From Anaeramoeba flamelloides (taxonomy: Eukaryota > Metamonada > Anaeramoebidae): a stretch of DNA of 64,000 bases. Below are positions 23,938 through 35,500 of this stretch, piece by piece. The stretch's first letter is position 1, and each line of letters starts with the position of its first letter. The stretch lies in assembly GCA_027625915.1 (NCBI GenBank), contig JANTQA010000023.1, positions 8,680,001 through 8,744,000 on the forward strand, written 5' to 3'. A program made the position numbers and the translations under genes. The notes beneath the pieces were generated by a model. It was given only the letters and a program-made list of their open reading frames with translations, was not told the DNA's origin and did no database searches.

Positions 23938-24261
23938 AATTTGGAATTTAAATATTCATATAGTAACTACTTTTCCAGGGGAATTCGGACATATTTTTTA
24001 CGGGGGAATCTTAATCAGATTAGAAAATTCCTTCAAAAAATATCATCAAACCAAAAAGAGTGGCTAAAGCAAGCTAATTATTTTGAAAATAATTATTTCT
24101 TTCAAATCGAAACCAACCATTCAAGAACAAAGAATTTTTTTAACAGTTTTAATCATATAAGATTTGAAGATAGAAAATATTTTTCTCGTTATTATTTTAG
24201 CGTATTTTTTGATCTTATAATAAATTATAAACAAACTTTTAAACTTCAAAATTTGAAAATA
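23938..24261 (+). pseudogene. Transposase fragment downstream of the stops
   Basis: Same frame as 22318-23874. It includes YFLRGNLNQIRKFLQKISS and FEDRKYFSRYYFSVFF, the helical part that follows the CxxC motif in CACTA-type transposases. It runs straight into the TA of MITE 1; the frame continues on the far side of that MITE (24462 onward, YENQNFDIIKNFLELF) to MITE 2 at 24578. Confidence 0.6.
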
Positions 24262-24461
24262 CAGTCAGTTTCACTTTTAAGGCACAAACTTTCAACCAAA
24301 TTTAAGGCACAAAAAAATCTCAAATTAAGGTACAAAATTTGGAATTTGTTTTTTTACACAATTTATTTTTACTAGAATTTGAATTTTGTGCTTTAATTTA
24401 AGATTTTTTTGTGCCTTAAATTGCGTTGAAAGTTTGTGCCTTAAAAGTGGAACTGACTGTA
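24260..24461. mobile_element. Tc1/mariner-type MITE 1
   Basis: Nearly perfect palindrome of about 198 bp flanked by TA on both sides. Ends read CAGTCAGTTTCACTTTTAAG and its inverse; inner arms repeat GGCACAAA and AAATCTCAAATTAAGG in inverted order. TA duplication and CAGT ends are the Tc1/mariner signature. It has no coding capacity. Removing the element and one TA restores the transposase frame exactly (K-I then Y-E-N). Confidence 0.9.
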
Positions 24462-24577
24462 TATGAAAATCAAAATTTTGATATTATAAAGAATTTTCTC
24501 GAGTTATTTAGTATTATACTTGATATACAAATTTTATTACACTTTACCAAACAAGTTAAAATAATTAAAGAACTCAT

Positions 24578-24777
24578 TACAGTCAGTTCCACTTTTAAGG
24601 CACAAACTTTCAACGCAATTTAAGGCACAAAAAAATCTCAAATTGAGGCACAAAATTTGGAATTTTTTTTTTACAATTTATTTTTACTAGAATTTGAATT
24701 TTGTGCCTTAATTTGAGATTTTTTTTGTGCCTTAAATTTCCTTCTAAGTTTGTGTCTTAAAAGTGAAACTGACTGTA
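24578..24777. mobile_element. Tc1/mariner-type MITE 2
   Basis: Same family as 24260-24461: TA flanks, CAGTCAGTTCCACTTTTAAG left end, inverted right end ending GAAACTGACTG. About 198 bp, palindromic. Confidence 0.9.
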
Positions 24778-24925
24778 ATTAGTTTTCTTTCAGACATAAA
24801 TCAACAATTCTTTGATATATATTATTCTGTTTATCTCTTATTTGTTCTTAAAAGGTCATTTCTATAAAATAATTGATATTTGAAAAAAAACGTTGAACCC
24901 CTTTAAATGAAACAGAGTTTATTAT

Positions 24926-25125
24926 TACAGTCAGTTTCACTTTTAAGGTACAAACTTTTAACGAAATTTAAAGATTAATAAAAATCTCAAATTAAGGCAC
25001 AAAATTTTGGATTCTAATAAAATAAATTTCTAAAAAAAAATTCCAAATTTTGTGCCTTAATTTGAGATTTTTATTGAGCTTTAAATTTCGTGAAAGTTTG
25101 TGCCTAAAAAGTGAAAATGACTGTA
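24926..25125. mobile_element. Tc1/mariner-type MITE 3
   Basis: Same family. TA flanks; the right end is slightly decayed (GTGAAAATGACTG) and the inner arm has AAAGATTAATAAAAATC in place of AAGGCACAAAAAAATC. Confidence 0.88.
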
Positions 25126-25422
25126 GGAAAAATTAGAAATTTTATGGTCGTCTTATTTCAAATTCTAACAAAGTGAATTAAGACGTAATTTTCCAATAAA
25201 TTTGTCTTTAAATATTGATATTTAAAGTTATTTAACATTACTTTGAAATTCTTATTTACGACCTTGTTTAATCGATAACACTGAGATTTCTCAATATCTC
25301 AATTTAAAACCAATTGAACACAAAGTTTGGTCCAAGGAACCAAATTACTTGTTAGATAAAAACAAAAAAAAAAATGCTTGATAATTTGGGGAAAGTTTGG
25401 AAAAGAATAAAACTCATTTATT

Positions 25423-25622
25423 TACAGTCAGTTTCACTTTTAAGGCACAAACTTTCAACGAAATTTAAAGCTCAATAAAAATCTCAAATTAAGGCACAAA
25501 ATTTGGAATTTTTTTTTTGCAAATTATTTTACTAGAATCCAAAATTTTGTACCTTAATTTGGTATTTTTATTACTCTTTAAATTTCGTGAAAGTTTGTGT
25601 CTTAAAAGTGAAACTGACTGTA
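25423..25622. mobile_element. Tc1/mariner-type MITE 4
   Basis: Same family, TA flanks, ends CAGTCAGTTTCACTTTTAAG and AAAAGTGAAACTGACTG, about 198 bp. Confidence 0.9.
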
Positions 25623-25782
25623 TTGGAAAAAATGTCCATATACAAACAAGTTTTTTATTTTTGCTCGTAAAAAAATCAATATCATTCAAAAAAAATGTTT
25701 GTTCTCTTTTTTTTCTTCGAAAAAGAGAAAAGAGAGAAGAGCTCATTTATAAGCGGGTTTGGAAAGGGGAAAAAATAAATGA

Positions 25783-26001
25783 TCATTTAAGAAAACAAAA
25801 GAAAAAAACATTTGTTTTACTCTACCAAGTCCAGAAAATTTAGAGAAATGTTCTAAATACTTCAGAGTTAAGAACACCAATAGATACAGACAGATTTTTA
25901 AATTTGATGGTTTTCGGGAATTGGCTGACAAACAGAAAATAAAAGAAGAAATAGATCACATTGAATGGATGAACGATCTGGTTTATCTCTGTAAAATTTA
26001 A
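25783..26001 (+). pseudogene. Coding-like fragment, probably the transposase C-terminal part
   Basis: A 72-codon frame without ATG, ending TAA. Its composition is protein-like: LPSPENLEKCSKYFRV, FKFDGFRELADKQ, DHIEWMNDLVYLCKI. It sits downstream of the transposase pieces on the same strand, after MITE 4. Position and strand suggest it belongs to the same dead element; I do not recognise the domain. Confidence 0.5.
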
Positions 26002-26779
26002 ACCAAGTTTTGTCACCAATGATCAAAATTCTATATTTAACTTCAATGTTTTTACTAAATACATTGGAGAGAATATGATCCTTTGAAGAGTAGTTTCTTC
26101 AAAGCACCATTAAAAAAGAAGAAACCACTTGTTTTGGTTAAATTTATTTATTTGTTTATTTGTTTAACGAGTTAGATCCCGAGTTGAAAAAATAAATAGC
26201 ATCTCATATTGTTTCATTTGTTCAACAATCGCCTTTTATAATTCTTCGTTTTGATTCTCCTTCGAGACTCAAAATAATCGGTTTGTTCTATTGTTAAGGT
26301 GATATTAATCGTAGTTCTTCGAACTCCTCAATATCATCCTGTATCACTTCGAATAATTTCATTTTTTTTCGTTCTTCCAGACCAAACTAAGAATATAACA
26401 ATGAGATTGTTTTCAAATCAAAACAATAAACACAGTTATAATTATTTGACTTTTGTAAAAAAAAATAATTCTAATGTATTTATTTTGTCTATTTCTTTTC
26501 TTTTTCTACAATTAATAGCTGAACTTTAGGTAATAAGTGGTACGTTTCTTGGGTATTGTAATAATCATGTTGCTCTTATATATACAGTCAGTTTCACTTT
26601 TAATGCACAAACTTCAAACGAAAATTAAGGCACAATAAAAATCTCAAATTAAGGCACAAAATTTTTGATTCTAGTAAAATAATTTGTAAAAATTTAAAAT
26701 TCCAAATTTTGTGCCATGATTTGAGATTTTTTTGTGCCTTAAATTTCGTTGAAAGTTTGTGCATTAAAAGTGAAACTGA

Positions 26780-26814
<35 letters not shown>

Positions 26815-28611
26815 TACTTTTCTACTTAATATTTCATTACATTATGAAATTATAAACAAAAATATTTATTTTTATTTCAAATTAATCAGCATAAATAAAA
26901 AAAAATTCTAAAACTATTTTAGTTCTAAACTTTTATAATTATTCTATTTTGTAATAAATAGATTTTTGTGTATATTACTACCTTTCTTCAATATCCGAAT
27001 TGTTCTAAATTGGAGTGTATTTAAATAAAATGTAATCTAATTCATAAATCCTATATGGGATTTAATTAAAAAAAATTAAATTTAAGTTAAATTGAACTTT
27101 TACTAAATTAGTCTGAAATTAATAAATCCTTTTTAAATAAATAAATGTGTTTTAAATATTAAAATGGAATTCAAAAATGTTGTTTAATAAAAAAGGATTC
27201 AAATTTTCGTATCCGTTACTAGAACCAAATATATGTGTTTTAATGGGTTTAAATGTAATTCAATAATCTTGGGAATTTGGTAGTGTTTTTGAAGATCAAG
27301 CAGAGAAAAAGAGAATGTAATTACCTGCTTTTTCAAGTAGCGCTTTCATTTATACCAAGTTAAAGTGGTGTTTTGGTTGGTAAGATTTGAAATCTGAAAG
27401 GAAATAAACTGGTATTAGAATTACCAATAGTGGTAATTTTCCACTTGGTTTACAATTTCCTTTTTGTAAAATGAGATCTAAATTACAATCTACTTCTTGA
27501 AAAACTCTTTTTGTAAAGGAAAAGGAAGTGAAAATATTTTTCCGATTTATAATTCAAATACCAAAAAACATTTGGGCTAAAACTTGATATTGTGATTAAT
27601 CATTTTATTGCAAATTGAAACAAGGAATACAAAAAAATATATTGAATTCTAACTCTCTCTTATTCTTAAATCGACTCACAATTTTCTTTTACTGATAAAT
27701 TCAAATAAATTGAATAATTTTTTTAGTTCTATTTTCCATTTTTGTCATCAATTAACTCAACCAATAAAACATCGCCCGAGATGGAATCTTTTGAAAGTTA
27801 AAACCAATTTTAAAAAGTTTCGTCACATTTAAATGTATAGAATGCTTTAATCAAAGCTTGTGTAAAAAAATTTGTAAAAAAGGAAAAAGAAAGTCAATAA
27901 TTGTCAGAGATTTATTTGAATTTATCAGTATTTAGTTTACTAACTTTAAGGATTAGTTTGCAATTGAAATTCAAAGTATTTTGTGTTCTTATCAAGGCTT
28001 TGTGGTTTGGTTAAATCTCCGAAATATTCATTCAGTGAGTTCTAAGAAAAAAAATGGAAATATTTCTACTTAATTTGTCAGTATTTTTTTTGTAAAGTAT
28101 TAAAAAATGAAAAAGAAAGTTGGTAAAAGTCGGTTTTTTTAGAAAATTCCCTTTTATGAAAACAATTTTTAGAGCCCTTACATATTGTTGGTCATTTTCA
28201 ATTCTTTTTTTTTTGGGTGTTGGGGTGAGTTGGTAAGGTTCTAGAAATTGTTTTCAAAGGTCATGAAGGAGAAAAGTGAAAATTTTGGATTATAAATGCT
28301 TTGTTATTTTAAAACAAAGAGATTTTTGATTAATTGCACGGCAATTGATTTGATATTGTAGTAAATCCATTAAAATTCCCATTTCCTAAAAAAAATAAGG
28401 ATCATTTTTTCTTTACTGATACAATATATTTTTTATAAATAAAAAAAAACTGACTAATTTTTGCAAATTTAATTCCAAAAAGATCCTTTTATAAAAAATT
28501 CTTCAAAAACTTACCACATAAACACCAACCCAATTCCACTTGATACAACAAATTGTGTTTTAGGAGAAACAATCCAAAAAAAAAAAACAACTTCAAAAAA
28601 AATCATTTAAA
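26002..28611. other. Non-coding stretch with one MITE
   Basis: AT-rich sequence. It contains MITE 5 (26583-26784), a (TA)n run directly after it to about 26810, and a frame at 26299-26529 that has no domain and is not called. No gene was recognised. Confidence 0.5.
26583..26784. mobile_element. Tc1/mariner-type MITE 5
   Basis: Same family as the four MITEs at 24260-25622, with CAGTCAGTTTCACTTTTAAT at the left and AAAAGTGAAACTGACTG at the right, inserted in a TATATA tract that continues as a (TA)n microsatellite. Confidence 0.9.
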
Positions 28612-28767
28612 ATGTTCGGTATGTTTGGCATGGATCATGTTGTTCCAAAAAAATTTTGAGGAGACACCCTCCTCTTAGCCATTGGCTGGGGGGGGGAGAT
28701 TTAATTCAAGGACAAACAAAAAGAACCAAAAAAAAATAAGATAAAATCACAAATCCCTTTGTAATAA

Positions 28768-29269
28768 TTAATACGGCCATTCGAGCCCTACTATGAATAA
28801 TTTATAAGATCCAGAAATTGATTTTCTATTCTGAAATGTTATTTTGTATGGAAATACCATAAAATGGTTCTTAAAGTTCATCATAAACAATAAAATTTGT
28901 AATAGAAGATTAAAAGGAAGGTTATCCATTTTTTCGTTTTAGAAATTGACAAAAAAATTCATTAAAAATACTTACAACAATGTGGATCTTTAATTTTCAA
29001 AATTGTTAAAATCCTCAGGCTTTTACAATTTAAAAACAATAATCGAAAAATACTTGTAAATTTGCATGATTTCTGTGATTTCTTTTCTTGAGCAAATTTG
29101 ATTTTTTTCTTGGTTTTTTCCAAAAAAAATAACTCTAAGGAAGTAAGAGAAGTTGAAATTTTGATCTTCTGATAGAAATTGAATTCTCTATTTCAAATTA
29201 CACAATTTTATAATAAACAACCAATTTCTTGGTCTTGTAATATTTCATGGTAGGGCCGGAACGGATTAA
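28768..29269. mobile_element. TTAA-flanked TIR element (piggyBac-like MITE)
   Basis: TTAA at 28768-28771 and 29266-29269 bracket about 494 bp. The left end starts TACGGCCATTCGAGCCC and continues TACTATGAA. The right end, reverse-complemented, starts TCCGTTCCGGCCC and continues TACCATGAA. The shared part is GCCCTAC(C/T)ATGAA plus an imperfect outer part. TTAA target duplication is typical of piggyBac. The interior has no coding frame, so it is non-autonomous. Only one copy is in the window. Confidence 0.65.
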
Positions 29270-29813
29270 TTGTTTGTGGAGACAATGTAACAATTCAAAG
29301 TAACTCAATGGTCAAAAATAATTGACAATAGATCTTTTAAAGTTATATGTTGAGAATGTTTTTACGGTTAAAAAATTGTTGTTTGTTTTTCTTTTTCATT
29401 TTCACTTTCCTTATCAAGTGTAGTTGGAGTTGCTTATCTCAAAATTTCTTTTTCATTTTTCATTTATGAATGACATAAAATGATTTTTTGATCCCATTGG
29501 GTGGATATTTTGAAGATCCTAACTTCCTTTACATTTTAAATGAGATTGTAAAAAATTGGGTGAGGCTATTTAGTGAATTGTTTACATTGTTCTGAAATTC
29601 CTTCTTTTTGCTCTTTAGAAATTTTTCTTTGGGTATAAGAATCTGAAAAGATGATTAGATATTGTTCTTATTTCATTCTTCTTGCTGTTGTACACCTTTC
29701 TGATTTATTTTATATAACTATTTAGTGTCTAGTAGTTTAATTAATAAAAAAAAAAATTTTCATTTTTTTTAGAAATTTAATTCTTTTTTTTTTGTCTTTT
29801 TATTTTTTGAATT
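29270..29813. other. 5' flank of VPS41
   Basis: AT-rich, poly-T-rich toward the VPS41 ATG. No separate gene was seen. Probably promoter and 5' UTR. Confidence 0.4.
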
Positions 29814-32499
29814 ATGTCGACTGACGATGAAAATGAAAACAAATCTCACTATGTATTTGAACTACGGAGTTCAAAATTAAAAAATCAAAATCAAAAAGGT
29901 AACAATAATGAAGATTCTTCTCTTAAAGAAAAGAACAAAAAAAAGGAAAAAGATCAAAAAAGTCAATCCAAACCCCTAATAAAAGAAACAAAGGAAGAAC
30001 AATTTTTAAATAACGAAGAAAAAAACCAAAACGAATTCGCTTCTGAAATTGATTTGACTTTAGAAAAAAAGGAAAAAGAACATGAAGAAGAAAAAGAAAA
30101 AGAAAAAAAACAAGAAAAAGAAAAAGAAAAAAAACAAGAAAAAGAAAAAGAAAAAAAACAAGAAAGAGAAAAAGAAAAAGAAAGAGAAAGAGAAAAAGAA
30201 GAAAAAAAAATAAAATCAAAACTCTCATCAGAGTCAGAAGAATCTGGAGAAACAGAAGAAGAAACAGAAGAAGAAGAAGAAGAAGAGGAAGAAGAACCAC
30301 AGTTTGCTTATAGAAGACTAGGAAACGAATTAAAAACAACTCTACAGGACTTATATGGCTCAGCATTTAGGATGACAAATAAAATTTTATTAGTTGGTAC
30401 ACAAGATGGTGTAATTACTGTTTTTGATTTCACTGGAACTATTGTCCAACAACATGAATTGCATGAAATGATAATCAACCAAATATCACTAGACACATCA
30501 AAAGAAATAATGGCTACTTGTTCAAATGATTGTAATTTTATTTTTTTTTTTTTTTTAAAAATATTAAATTTGTGTTCCAAAATCATAATTTTACCAACCA
30601 ACGCTTTTTAGAATTTTCTTAAAAAGTCTCAAAATTTTAAATCAGAAATATTATCAACAAATATTTTAATATGAATGAAAAAAAAAGTTTCTCAAGTTTA
30701 AGATGATTTTTATATTCTTGGACAAATTGCCAAAACACTTTTGATCTAAACTGTTATTGATTATTCTGTCCAAATACAACACTTTTTCAAGATTAGAATT
30801 CATGTCACCAAGAAAGAAAGTTTTTCAAAATTAAAAATCTAGTAACTATTGTGAATTCCCTCAATACCCGAGGTGTGGCTTGCTCTCTAGAAATGGTAAT
30901 GCCGAAGTGGTCTTATTTTGGTTGAAAAAATTAAAAAGAAATTCTAATCAAGATCCAAAACATTTAAGGGATTATCCTCACCATAGATTCCTCTCAAATT
31001 AAAGTATGTTGTAATTGAGGGCAAATGATGTTAATGTGCCATGACTCAAATAGTTTCTGTTACACTAAAAAATCTATGATAAATATTATTGAACAATAAA
31101 TTATTTAGTTTTTTACTATGGATCATAATTAAAAAATTAATTAATTTGAAATTTTTTTTAAAAATCCTTTTCCAAATATCTAAAAATTGAAACCAAAATA
31201 ATAAGATTTACAGTATTTAAAAATTCATATTTAGAACTTCCTAAATTAACTATTTTTTGAAATTTTTTAATTTCAAGATTAACTCAATAATCATCAATAT
31301 AAAAACCCAAATTTCTCCAAAAGTAATTATTTATGCCAATTTAGTAATTCCAAAGATTTAATCAATAATTATTGCCATGAAAACCTAAAGATTGCTTCTT
31401 GTTACTTCTTTTTTCTGAAACTAAACTCAATTTCCAACAATTTGGAAACAGTTAAAGCAGTTGAAAGAAGAATAATACAACACTTTATATTCAATTTGGA
31501 AATAATTTTAATTTTACAAACTATTTCATTTTTTATCTTTTCTGTTTTGTTTTCATTTCTTTTTCCCATTTAAGTAATCTGCTTCGTTAGATCTGTAATT
31601 TTTTTTCGATGATTGATAGAAGATTAATGTTGAATTTGTTAAATAGAAAAATCACATACAATTAATTGATGGTATCTAATCATTTGATCCATCAACAATT
31701 GTTGGTGAAATTTCAACAAATTTACTAATACAATTTTTGTTCAGCTCTTTTCTCCTTTTCTTTGACAGACCGATTTTTTTTTTTTCCTTTTATTATTTTT
31801 TTTTATTTGGATAAAAATGATTATATATAAAAAACATTAATACTGGGTAAATTAATTGAGGTTTTATATTAGGTTTGAAAAAATACAAAAAATTTTAGAA
31901 AACTAAATTGAGTTTAAAATTCTTAAAATGACTGTGTAGGTATTTAGAAACACTTTGAATTAGGAGACACACATTTAATCAATTCAAAATTCTCTCTCTA
32001 CCAGAATAAGTGTTTGAATCTTCGTTCTTAACAACAGATCCGAAAATACAATAAATTAAGATTTTTTTTTGCTTATTTTTCATTTTGGGTGTGTCCAATT
32101 TTTTGGAATGGGGTTTAGTTGTATTTTCAATATAAACACCATTTCAATCAAAGGTGCCCAACCAAAAATGAAAAATTAATTTTTTTTTTTTTGAATCAAT
32201 CAACATACTATTGCTCAGAAATAAGAGAAATAATAAACTTCAGAGTAGAGTTATTATTCATAAAAGAAATACACGAACAAACTTTAATTTATTAAAAAAA
32301 AAAAATGCTAAAAAAAGATTTTTCAAATACCTTTCATTGGAACGTCTCGTGCAAAATTTCTTAATTTCTTTGAAAAATTAAAATTGTTTACAAAAAGATT
32401 TTTTAATAATAAATGTCTGAATTTTAAAAGAAAATACAAAGCCACAATTTTCTAAAAGTTAATTTGGAGTTTTAAAACATTTTTTTTTTTTCAAATTGA

Positions 32500-32541
<42 letters not shown>

Positions 32542-35500
32542 AAAAAAAAGAATCAAGCAATTTAATAAATGTAATTTGACAAATGAGAAAAAATGATTTT
32601 GATCTAAAAATTGAAAAATTTATTTTGAGAATAATACTGGATTAAACTCATGAATGTGTTCTATTTCTTCAATAAAACTGGGAACCTTTGACCGAAAAAG
32701 AGTTTATTTCTAATATGTGTAAAATAATTTGTTGTAATAATCTCAAAGTTAATTTTTTAAAAAAATTGAATTTTTTAACAACTAATCTACATTTCAACAA
32801 ATTTAAGAAGGATATTTTTCAACTTCTAACGGTGTTAAATTGATGATTTAAACTTTAAATTTGTATCAAAATGCAGATTCTTTTTCAAAATTGTTAGGAT
32901 TTTTTACTAATACAAAGATAATTTTTAATTGGTGAAGATCAACAAATATTACTAATTGACTAATCGGATTTTTTAGAGACATTAGAACGATATAGAACCA
33001 TTTTGTTTAATACAATAACAATATAATTTAATTTTAGACTTATCCTTGGTAGAAGCTAATCCATTAAGAGGCTGGAAATTCAAATTTTAAAAAGATTTAA
33101 AAAAGTTGGTTTTTTCCTTGTTTTATATTTCCAAATGTTTTAATTTCTTCAATTTGAAACAAATCGTTTTTTTTCAAGTTCAAAATTTATTTAATTCAAT
33201 TTAATTCAATTGTTGTTATTTTGTAACACACCATATTTGATAACAGTAATGATTTTATAAGATTCTTTAGAATAATATAACACATTTGAGAAATGAAAAA
33301 AATAGAAAAAAAAATCTTTCAAGATCTCAAAAAGTTCAAAAGAGCGACATTTTTGTCTTCAAAATTTAAATTTACATCAATGAAAACTTGAAATTGAGTG
33401 TTGCACTTGGGTGATTTTTTCTAAAAATTTCAGCATTTTTCATTATTAATTTTTAGAGATCTATCTTACATCGTAGGCTGGTTTGTTTTTAAATGGAATT
33501 TAACACTCATAAAATTAAGGGAAAAAAAAAAAAGCAATTTCCGATTTGATAAAAGAAAATTTAAATTGTAATGAATAAACACTTGAAATGTAGCAAATAC
33601 AAAAAAATAATTTATATTAAATTTATTTGCTGTTATTATTATTATTATTCAAATTTTAAATAGACTTAAATCAATTTCAAATTAATTACATTTTTGATGT
33701 AAATAAAATTGAACTTACAAATTCCTATTTGGAAATTAATATATATATCCCTTAGCACCCCAAATAAACTAATTATATTTGAAATGATTTTTTTTAATTT
33801 GAATTGTTATGAAAAGATTACAAGATCAAAGTTTATAAAAAATTATATTAGAAAGAAAATTTTTTAATTATAAATTGTATAGGTGCATACAATAAAAAAA
33901 ATAGTTTGCAACATTTTCATAATTTTTTTTTTTGTAATTTTTTAATTATTGACTTTTTAAAATCTATACACAAAATAAACAATATTATTTGAATAAGAAA
34001 TCATAGATCAAAAACTATTTTTAAAGTATCTGGATTAATTTAAATTGACAAATTCAATTTTTACAAATATATTTTTTCAAATTTTTACCAATAACAAAAT
34101 TCAAAAAAAAATTTCTTTGTTTCAAATATTATTTTATTATCTTTGAATAATAATTAAAAGTTATTTTATATTTTTTTTTTAAAATTTAGGGTTGATAACT
34201 TTATCTATTAAAAAAGTTTTTATTTGTTTAATTCCAATGTAATAAATGAAATTTTTTTTTTTTTTTTTTTGTTTTTTCAATTATTCTCAATAGTTTTTTT
34301 TTTTTTTTTCTTTTTCTTTTTTTAAAAAGATCAAGAAAAAAAAAAAAAATGATCTTTAAAAGTACCATCCAACATTAAGAAAATTGAGACTGTGTAATTT
34401 CTTTTAAAATTCAGATAATTATTGGTAAATAATCTTCTTGTCAAACCTTTTTTTCAGTGAGAGCACAGTAATAAAAAATCTGTAATGCTCATTTCAAAAA
34501 TTGTGATTCACTTTTTTTTAGTTTTTGGTTTTATTTTTTTTTTTAATTTTCGAAATATCGGGTTTTTATATATCATTAGAATATTTAAAAAGTGAATTAT
34601 TAATAAGATTTAATTATTTGTTGATCTTGAATAATATATATATATTTTTTTTTCAATTTATTATTTCAGGTTTAGTGACAATTTTTGAAATGGAGTTTCG
34701 AATAAAAATTTCAAAATTGTTTTTTACCATTTTTTTACATCTAGTCAATTTAAGTGAATGAAAGAAACCATACAAAATTATAAAAGATTTCTCAAAAAAA
34801 TTTATATTTCAAATACTTTTTTAGAATTAATCATAGTATTTATTTAAAATCCCAACCATTTGAAAAAAAATAAAAATAACTCTGCTTTTTTTATTCCTCA
34901 TCAATAATATTTATATATCTAAATTATTCTAATTATATTTGATAACAAAATAGGCAGTGTGATTATTTATGGGCTAATTGACAATGAAAAAAGAATTTTT
35001 GAATTTAAATCACCGGTTTTACATGTTAGTATTGATCCATATTATAATGATAACACGAGACAATTTGTTGTTGGGCTAAAGGATGGGTCTGTGTTTTTAA
35101 CATCAAAAAAATTATTTGGAAGGAAGGACACCTTATTAGAAAAAACGGAAACACCTGTATATGGTGTATCTTGGCGAGAAAATACCATTATTTGGATAAA
35201 TTCAAAAGGAATTACTTTATATAATACTACAATTGGGGAAAAATCACAAACAATAAAAATCAGATCTTCTGTACCGAAAGATTTATTTTATAAATCTAGT
35301 ATTTACTGGTTAAGCAATGATCAGCTTTTAATAGCATATTCAAATATTCTAATTCATCTTCGGATTGAAAATGGAAGGAATTTAAAAAAAATCAAAACAT
35401 ATCAATTTAAATATATTATTAGTGGTATAGCTGAATTTAAAGATAGACTAATATTTTTAACTATGAATGATCAAGCTTATAAGCTTGTTGTTGAAAAAAA

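Noticed and set aside
24577-25622. CRISPR-like spaced repeats
   Set aside because: The repeats are 198-bp palindromic MITEs with TA duplications in a eukaryotic genome, not short direct repeats with uniform spacers.
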